DNA from: Puccinia triticina
Taxonomy: Eukaryota > Basidiomycota > Pucciniomycetes > Pucciniales > Pucciniaceae
Direction of reading: 5' to 3'
Assembly: GCF_026914185.1 (NCBI RefSeq)
Contig: NC_070568.1
Span: 3,678,001-3,742,000, forward strand
DNA length: 64,000 bases
Part shown: piece after piece, positions 56,493-64,000 of the stretch
How the letters are laid out: the number at the start of each line of letters is the position of its first letter
How positions within the stretch are numbered: position 1 is the stretch's first letter
Made by a program: the position numbers and the translations under genes
The notes under the pieces: model-generated
The model's input: only the letters and a program-made list of their open reading frames with translations
The model's database searches: none
What the model was told of the DNA's origin: nothing

Positions 56493-57545
56493 TAGCTACT
56501 TCAGTCACAATTTTGTTTTACTTTACGCTTTTCTTCTCTTTCTAAGATTTTACACTTGTTATCCCCAACCATGTTCTGATTTAATTACAAAATCCTCTTT
56601 CAACACAATTTGAGCCTCAAGAAAATATATATGTATCAACAATTCAGGAAAAGGGTGACTTGAGTTATGAGAGAGAGCCTTGATTTTGCATGTTTTCTGA
56701 GTCGGAATTGATTCAATGAAATAGTACACAAATGAGAATGTGGCGTAAAAGCAGCCATGACCTCTATTAGCATACAAATAGCCATCTAAGCAATTAACTC
56801 TTAAAAACTAGTAATTATCATGATTACAAAGGATATACAATCAAACAACTAGATTCAGGACTTGAATTGATCTGAATTGACTGGATAGAGCATAGTGAAA
56901 CTCAGAAATATTAGAATGAATATTCATACATAGTGGATTTTATTCATATCAATCAGAACATGAATTCAAAAGACCATTTTCATTCAATAAATAGTAGCAT
57001 ATGAATTAGCCAAGAAATCAAGTTTTAACTGCCAGAGGTTTGATTTGTTGAATGTGTGTGCACAGAAATTGAATCTTAAAATTCTAAAAGTTTCAAAGAA
57101 AATTTACTTTCAAAATATCTTTGCAATAGAATCATGATAGATTAGACTAAGCTAGGAAGGCCAGTTACAATAACCACATAATTTATAGAAGAATTATAAT
57201 CAAGAATTCATATCAATGGACCAGCAAAAGATTAATGAGAAGAGTGCACATTTGGAATTAAATAAAGCATTGGTTTGAGCCATGCAAACAGATACATGGC
57301 TGTGAGGTGAAATTGAGCCTTCAGATCAGACTATATTTTCTGGTGTGGGTCACAGATATTAATTTGAGCGCCCGCAAAAAACTACGGGTCACCAGTCAGT
57401 CCAAGCTATGCAGAGTTCTCTTGCATACATTTTTTTCCCAAACTCGCAAGTTGTTTGCTGTCCAATACATACCATTCACCACAAACAAATTCAGCTCCTC
57501 CAAGTCCTACTTTTTCTTAAAACCATCACTCCGTTCTGAAAATTC
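56493..57545. other. AT-rich spacer between the two hAT genes
   Basis: No open frame of note. It should contain the 3' end of the dioxygenase gene and the transposase promoter. Confidence 0.5.
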
Positions 57546-60500
57546 ATGCCAGCTCAATCTACCAAACAAGCTGGATACACAAGCAATGCTTCCGAGGGTC
57601 AAGTTCGTCGATCCTCAAGAGTCACCACCCCTATCAGGAGATCTGGAATGATCAACCCTTCACCAGATTCACGTCGTTCAATCACCCAGCCCCTTTTGTC
57701 CAATAGAACTGCCACAGAATCAAGTACAACTCAACCCAGAAAACGAAAGGCACCCTCAGAGTTTGATTCAGATTTGATCTCCCAAGACACACCTATTGCC
57801 ACCAAACAAAACGGAAAGAAACCAAACAATTCAAGTTGCTCTCAAAGAAATCCTGCCAACTCCAAAGCTCAATCTTCCCAGGCTACTGATTATATCCAAG
57901 ACTCCAATGAAGAAAATTCAAAGGCACAACCAAAACGGAAAAGACGCAACCCTGAGTTTGACGATGCCAAGGATTTTTTTTCTGATCCATTCCGTCGCAA
58001 GGATGATGTAAGTCCTAAGAAATTTTTTTTATGAATGATGCTATAACTCATCATCTTTCTTTTTTATTTGAAGCCTTCTGATAAACCACCACAGACATAC
58101 AGCTGTAAATGGTGTAAAAAAGAAGTGCGAGTTTCTCAAAGCAGCTTTTCAAATCTTCGTGCGCATCGTGATGGGTCTCGTCAGGGTGGAAGGATTTCGG
58201 AAGGATGCCCAAAACGTCGTGATGCTATTGCTGCTGGTGCCAAGCTGCCTCCGACCACGCTTGAAGAAGACAGACTGAAAAAGGCTGGTGGAAAACCTGG
58301 AACAATCACTCACCATTTCGCCCCAGTTGAAAAGTTCAATAATGTTGTACTCAATCAGATCTTATCTCTGTGGTTGTTACGTCAAGCAATCCCTTGGACT
58401 CGAGTTGAGGATGCTTATCTGCAAGCAGCATTTCACTACTGTCAAGCCGGTGCCAACTTGTTTAAGCGAAGATGGGCGGCCGATTCGGCTAGAACAGTGT
58501 ACTTGGACTTACAAGCTGCAATGATCAAACGTGTAAAAGTGTGTAATTTAATTTGATTTTTTTGGGAGAATTACTGACTTATCTTGTTGAAATGATTTAT
58601 CAATCATCAGGATACCAACAGCAAGTTCAATCTTATACATGATGTTTGGACAACCAAAGGGAACCGTTTTGGATTTATCGGCGCTTCAGTTTCTTTTGTT
58701 GATAACGATTGGAACTACAACGTACTCCATCTGAGTCTCAAACTTGTTGCTTGTCACCACAGAGGGAGCTTGTTGGCTGAGCCAGTAATCAACGTTTTGA
58801 AGAAGCATCAACTTCAGGGAAAGATAAGTTTTCTTGCTTATACGGTAGATATCCAAAATCTAATTGGTTTTCTTTTTCTTGTAAATACATGCTATGCCAG
58901 ACTACAGATTCGGGCTCAAACAACGGTACAATGGCTTCAACAATGCACTCCCAATTGCGTCTCCTTGAAGGAACCGACGAAATCGAATGGGACTACAATA
59001 CGATGCACATTAAGTGCTTTTGCCACAAGATGGCATTGGTTGTTAATGCTGGTTTGAACGAATTAGGTATTGAAGCCCCACCACCACCAAAGATCAAGAA
59101 ATCTTTTCTTGGCGCTTTCCCCTACTCAGATAATCTGGAGCGAATCTTGGAAGAGGAGGATGAAGATGCTGCAGATGGATTGGTAGAGGAAAGCGATGCT
59201 GGTGACAATACGGATAGCGATATTTATAACGAGGATGAGGATGACGTGGTAGAGGACGATGATGTGGTAGAAGAAGATGAATATTCTGAACCGGTTGAGA
59301 GAGAAGATAAGGCGAGAAGAAGTAGGAATGCTGGAAATAAGAGTAAATCTGCTACAAACAGGAATGAGTCTAATGAGTTGCATGATTTGACTAAAGCAGT
59401 AGGTTTACGATCTTCTATCTTGTATTTTTCTTTTATTTTTTGCGTACTGACTGAACTATAAGAAAATAGTTGGACTTTGTAGTCAAAAAGATAACTGGCT
59501 TGTGTGTATGGAGACAGGAATTTGACCGTCGTGCAGCAGGAAAAAACCTGAAGGGTCTGATTGCAGGCTACGGAATTCGCTGGAACATAAAATATCAAAG
59601 CCGACAGCGTGCCTATGAGGCAAGAGAAGTAAGTATTTGCGCTTCAATTAGCTTTACAATTAAAATTTATCACTGATAGCTTTGACTGTAGGTTATCGAT
59701 TCAATGCTCCACGATGAGTATGTTAAATACCAAGATCAAATTTCCAAATCCAGTCGTAAAGAAAATCGCAAGAAGTTTGGTCACTTTAAGGAAATTCAGT
59801 TCTCAAATAAAGAATGGTTGATGATTAAAGAATTAAACAAGGAGTTAGAAGTGAGAAAAAAAATTTCAAAAGACGTATATATGACTTTGTTCAAGAAGCT
59901 TATTTTTTTTATCAGCCTTTCAACCGTCTCACCAAATTGATGGAGGGTGATGGGCCTACAGGTGCATTTGTGTTGCCAAATTATTATCAAACAATTAGCG
60001 ATTTGAAAAAGAAAGAGGAAGGATCCGACCGAGGAGATGTGTTACATCCGATGTATATTAAAATGATTGAAAAGCTCAAGACCTACCAGGACGAGGCGCT
60101 TGAATGTGAAACTCTTGTCATGGCAACGATTCTCCATCCAACATTTCGCTTGAATCTTTTTACGCATTGCTGGCCTGAAAAAGCTGACGAGGCAAAGAAA
60201 TTATTGGAGCGACACTTTTTCAAGCGAGACAGTATGCTACAAAAACAGAAAGCTGAAGATGAAAACAACTCAAAGAAAATGAATCCAACTGTTGATCAAG
60301 ATGATATCTTTGAGTTGTTCAGCGCTTCAGCTGTCGAAGAAAGTAAAGAGCTTGAAGTTTACATCAAAAACATGGATCGGCTACCGGGACCGAGGGCAAA
60401 AGATCCAAAAGCGCTGTTGGTATGGTGGAAGGTGTGTTTTTTGTAATAAACTCATTTCAATTTGGAAATGACACTCATGTTTCATAACCTACAGGATCAT

Positions 60501-60758
60501 TCATCAACTTATCCTGTTCTTGCATCCTTGGCGAAGGACTACCTAGCTTGCTCAGCATCTTCATGTGCGGCTGAGCGTATATTTTCTTCCGCTGCCAATG
60601 TCTGCTCAAGTGGGCGAGGTAGCTTAATACCCCGTACTATTGAGCAATGCGTTAGTAGTCATCTGTGGCTCAAAGAAGGCATACAAGTTACAGGAAAGTT
60701 TTCCAAAGCCCAAAGTATCGTTTCTGCTTATACCGAATTTTGTGAAAAACAAAAGTAA
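57546..60758 (+). CDS. hAT transposase, eight exons, apparently intact
   Basis: Catalyses cut-and-paste transposition of the element. Exons 57546-58007, 58074-58532, 58611-58844, 58901-59398, 59470-59628, 59692-59850, 59916-60431 and 60495-60758 are all phase 0 and give 916 residues (a donor at 58539 would add two). The N-terminus is Ser/Arg-rich with nuclear-localisation-like PRKRKAPSEF and PKRKRRNPEF. A BED-type finger starts at YSCKWCKKEV. Catalytic candidates are Asp318 (HDVWTTKG), Asp388 (TTDSGSNN) and Glu856 in the hATC domain (CAAERIFSSAANVCSSGRGS). A long acidic insert (about 440-500, EDEDDVVEDDDVVEEDE) precedes RWN. No premature stop is seen in the spliced model, so this copy may be active. 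Confidence 0.9.
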
Positions 60759-61489
60759 TCTTTTTCAAATATTTTTTCTTGCTGCTTTGCACCTCTGAAT
60801 CAAGTTTTTCTTACCTACCAAAAACGATCACATAAAAAGTTAAAAAAATTATGTAAAATATTAAAACAAAAATCAATTGATGTTGCGACTAGTCTTATTT
60901 CATCTTTTTCCATATCCCCCACCCACAAAAAAATTCCCTTTCTATGTTCATATTTACTCCCCTGCACACCCAATTACTTGTTTTTTTTTGAATATTTTTT
61001 TTCAAGTAATTGATTGTGCCGGTTTCATGTTTGGTATCCTGAAAATATTGATTGGGTAGATTTGCCTATCTAAGTTTCACTGAGAGTTAGTGCAAGTTAC
61101 ACTAAGATTTAGCGCAAGTTACGCTCAGATTTAGCAAAAGTTACGCTAATACTTAGCGTAGCTGATATAATTGCTAGGCTAATACTCAGCATAGCTGATA
61201 TAATCACTATGCTAATACTCAGCGTAGCTGATATATAGCGTAGCTGATACATAGCGTAACTTTCTGAGTCGCTAACACCGCTAACATTCAGAAAACAACA
61301 ATTTTTTTAAGCGTTAACTTCCTTCTCCTCTTGTCAGCTAACACTACGCTAACGTTTTTTTTTTTTTTTTGAAAAAAAAAGCGTTAGCTGCCAATTTTGA
61401 GCGCTAACAGTAACTTTGGTGTAGCGTAGCTGAAAAAGCTAACACTACGCTGCGCTACAGCTATTGTTAGCGTAGCTGACCCAGTGTTG
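60759..61489. promoter_or_regulatory. hAT right subterminal region with repeated GCGTAGCTGATA motifs
   Basis: From about 61080 to 61480 the motifs TTACGCTAAGATTTAGCG, ACTTAGCGTAGCTGATAT and AGCGTAGC are repeated in direct and inverted orientation, ending in the terminal repeat. hAT transposases bind such subterminal repeats. 60759-61070 is AT-rich with nothing recognised. Confidence 0.65.
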
Positions 61490-62476
61490 AGAGGATGCAG
61501 TAAGTAAACACTTCATACTAGGAAATGACTACTTAAATATCTATGGCTTTGACATAACTAATAGCAGAGAAAGATACTTTACTATTGGAAATGACAATAA
61601 AAAGAAGAAATTCCTATTTAAATCCAAAGAGCTTTTACCTGTAGAACAAGTAGAAGTACAGGATGAAGAAAAGGAGAGATTTGGAAGAGAACAACTAGCA
61701 GAAGCTAACTTTAATGATAAACTGAGTGTAGACCAATTATTACAGTTACACAACATGCTGTATAGGAACAAAAATGCATTTGCATCAGATAAAGAACCAC
61801 TAGGGGCAGTTACAGGCCATGAAGTGGACATTACATTGAACATTGAGCGCCCCTACCCACCTTTACTAAGGAGACCAGCTTATCCAGAAAGTCCCAGAGC
61901 AAGAGAAGAGCTTGCCAAACACCTGGATGAACTAGTAAGGCTCAATGTACTCAGAAAAGTAGGGCATAATGAAGAAGTGGAAATAACCACACCAGTAATT
62001 ATAACCTACCATAATGGTAAATCAAGCATGGTAGGAGATTTCCGTGCCCTGAACACCTATACAGTCACAGACAGATATCCTATACCAAGGATACAGGAGA
62101 CACTGACAAACCTAGCCAAAGCAAAATACATTACAAGTATGGATGCTTTAAAAGGATTTCATCAGAATGTAGTAACAGAATGTGCAAGAAGATACCTGAG
62201 AATTATAACACACAAAGGTGTTTATGAATATCTCAGAATGCCTTTTGGAATTAAAAACGCCCCATCACATTTCCAAAGAATGATGAATACCATCTTCTGT
62301 GAAGAACTTGGACTAGGATGGCTAATTATATACATAGATGACATAATTATATGCTCTGAAACATGGGGAGACCATATGAGTAGAATAGAACTAGTTCTAA
62401 CAAAAATAATTAATGTCAAAATGAAAATTTCATTAAAGAAATGTGCATTTGGATTTGCAGAAATTAAAGCACTAGG
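61490..62476 (+). CDS. Ty3/Gypsy polyprotein: reverse transcriptase part
   Basis: Continues the gag-protease frame. Landmarks: HEVDITLNIERPYPP, RPAYPESPRAREEL, GDFRALNTYTVTDRYPIPRI, MDALKGFHQNVV, RMPFGIKNAPSHFQRMMN and the catalytic YIDDIIICSE. It ends at KALG, where the 904-bp CACTA-type element is inserted. There are no frameshifts or stops. Confidence 0.92.
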
Positions 62477-63380
62477 CACTGCAAGAAAAACTCTAGAAAC
62501 TGCTTGCAGTTGAGATGCAGCAAGCTTCAATCAAGGCTCAGCTCAAGCTGGAGTAAAGCACTCAAATTCCGTGCTGGTGCAGCTTGAGTGTGTACCTTGT
62601 TCAGCATTTCAATGTTGAACATGCTGTAGTGCTCATGCAGTAGGCTGAGGCAAATGAGCATCCCCCTGAGCACCCTTTTGTTTTCTTTTATTAAACACTC
62701 CATGCGCCATTGAATCCAGCCAGAATAACATAAAAAGGGCATGTACACATGAAAGGGATATGTACAGATGAAAGAAATATGTATGCATGAAAGGGGAATG
62801 TGATGAGGTGTATTAACATATAAAAGGGATATGTACACATGATGAAAGGGGTATGTATGCATGAAAGGGGTATGTGCAGTAAGGGGTATTTGCACATGAA
62901 AGGGGTATGTGGGATATGTAAACATCAAAGGGGTATGTAAACCTGAATGATGAAAGGGGTATTGAAAGGGATGTAAACAACTCAAAGGGGACATGTAAAC
63001 ATGAAAGGGTCATGAACACATGATGAAAGGGGTATGTACACATTGTGAAAGTGATACATGCACATGAAAGGGATATACACACATGAAAGGGGTATGTGCA
63101 CATAAAGGGCTATGTACACATTATGAAAGGGGAGAATGCATACAAAAGAGATATGTGCACATGAAAGGGGTATGTGCACATGAAAAGGGAATTTTCACAT
63201 GAAAGGGGAATTTGCACAGGTATCAACTCCTGTACTCATTTTTTTGTACCTAGACTCACTCTTGCATACATGAGGCAATGTGCATGGAATCAACCAGTGC
63301 TTGATTCATGCATGAGGCACAGCTTGCCTTGAGCTCTTGCATCTCAACTGCAAGCAGTTTCTAGAGTTTTTCTTGCAGTG
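62477..63380. mobile_element. 904-bp CACTA-type (CMC/EnSpm) MITE in the pol frame
   Basis: The ends are perfect inverted repeats for 43 bp, beginning CACTGCAAGAAAAACTCTAG and continuing AAACTGCTTGCAGTTGAGAT. The 3-bp AGG flanks both sides (62474-62476, 63381-63383). CACTG ends with a 3-bp duplication are diagnostic of CACTA elements. It encodes no protein. The long, unmutated ends suggest recent insertion. Confidence 0.93.
62735..63225. repeat. Degenerate tandem repeat of CATGAAAGGGGTATGTGCA
   Basis: About 25 units of 15-22 bp, including ACATGAAAGGGGTATGT and GATGAAAGGGGTATGTAC, fill the interior of the CACTA-type element. Unit length varies. Minus-strand frames over it are repeat artefacts. 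Confidence 0.85.
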
Positions 63381-63383
63381 AGG

Positions 63384-64000
63384 ACATGTAGTTTCAGGAC
63401 TAGCATTATGCATAGACCAGAATAAAGTAGCAGCAGTGTTACAGAAGCCAGCACCAACAAACAAAAAAGAAATGCAAAGCTTTCTTGGGTTTGCCAGCTA
63501 CTACAGACAACACCTAGAGGGCTATGCAGCTATAGCCAGAAGCTTGTATGAGATAGCTTCCAATGATACTGCCTTTGAAATGACCACAGAAAGACACATG
63601 GCATTTAATAAAATAAAAGAACATCTGACTAGAGCACCTCTATTATTAATGCCAGATTTCAAGAAACCTTTTGTGTTATATGTTGATGCCTCAATGGAAA
63701 GACTAGGAGCAGCCCTCCATCAATTACAAATCATCAATAATAAACCTGTGGAAGGTCCCATTTGTTTCATATCTAGACAACTCAAGAAAAGTGAAGCACG
63801 CTATGGAGCAAGTCAACTAGAATGCCTATGTTTAGTCTGGGCCCTAGAGAAACTCCACTATTATCTAGATGGAAGTGTGTTTGATGTAATCACAGACTGT
63901 ATTGCACTAAAATCACTCATTAACATGAAGACCTCTAACAGACATATGCTTAGATGGCAGATATCCATTGAAGTATATAGAGGTAACATGACAATAATCC
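63384..64000 (+). CDS. Ty3/Gypsy polyprotein: RNase H part, open at the right edge
   Basis: Continues from [20 protein letters not shown] after removal of the CACTA-type element and its AGG. Landmarks: [57 protein letters not shown] and [15 protein letters not shown]; the RNase H Asp (YVDAS) and TDC follow the Ty3/Gypsy pattern. Integrase and the 3' LTR lie beyond the window. Confidence 0.9.

Larger units (their letters stand above)
53265..61489 (+). mobile_element. 8.2-kb hAT element with transposase and a TET/JBP-like dioxygenase gene
   Basis: The ends are inverted copies of CAACACTGGGTC followed by (A)GCTACGCTAA. AGAGGAT flanks both sides (53258-53264, 61490-61496), which is 7 bp or 8 bp with one mismatch. 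Subterminal regions at 53280-53620 and 61080-61480 are packed with AGCGTAG/CTACGCT motifs, likely transposase binding sites. Two genes lie on plus: 55190-56492 and 57546-60758. The precise repair of the host polyprotein upon removal confirms both borders. Confidence 0.93.

Noticed and set aside
62527..63180. Minus-strand frames rich in YPFHV and IPLSC
   Set aside because: Translation of the CATGAAAGGGGTATGTG tandem repeat.

Overview
The window is eukaryotic and most likely from a rust fungus (Pucciniales; a Puccinia-like genome is my inference). Short GT-AG introns of about 50-110 bp split the host genes, secreted small proteins are present, and transposable elements of many classes are nested in each other. 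Nothing prokaryotic is present. Host genes occupy less than a fifth of the window; the rest is transposons, MITEs and palindromic satellite arrays.

Layout. 1-1373 (minus): secreted-type protein of unknown function, cut by the window edge, with one apparent 1-nt frameshift. 3012-4920 (minus): KGD2, the E2 of 2-oxoglutarate dehydrogenase. 5150-11386 (minus): a full-length LINE with its own target site duplication (TSD), its RNase H domain split by a 762-bp hAT-type MITE. 12942-14234 (minus): F-box protein. 16316-17670 (minus): C2H2 zinc-finger regulator. 19409-20982 (plus): TRM8, tRNA m7G46 methyltransferase. 21313-22775 and 41317-42879: a duplicated segment holding a small cysteine-containing secreted protein (effector candidate), intact in the second copy and stopped by TAG in the first. 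22776-24376: tandem repeats ending in a strict 28+15 bp palindrome array. 25128-36000: an LTR retrotransposon gag (minus) interrupted by a 5.8-kb PIF/Harbinger element (transposase plus Myb/SANT gene), which itself holds further elements. 36020-42900: hAT relic, fold-back elements, MITEs nested in MITEs, and the second effector copy. 42940-44855 (minus): decayed 2-methylisocitrate lyase. 46983-49030: 71 head-to-tail copies of a 29-bp hairpin unit without a single indel. 52224-64000 (plus): a Ty3/Gypsy element whose gag-protease-RT-RNase H reading is restored when two insertions are removed: an 8.2-kb hAT element (53265-61489) and a 904-bp CACTA-type MITE (62477-63380).

Most striking. The 8.2-kb hAT element carries two genes on the same strand: a complete eight-exon hAT transposase and, upstream, a 376-codon gene that reads as a TET/JBP-like 2-oxoglutarate/Fe(II) dioxygenase with visible H-x-D...H...R residues. 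If correct, a cut-and-paste transposon here carries a candidate DNA-base-oxidising enzyme. The second theme is that several unrelated non-autonomous elements carry internal arrays of short perfect palindromes.

Gene models were spliced by hand from reading frame and GT-AG sites; the family names come from motif recognition, not from a search.
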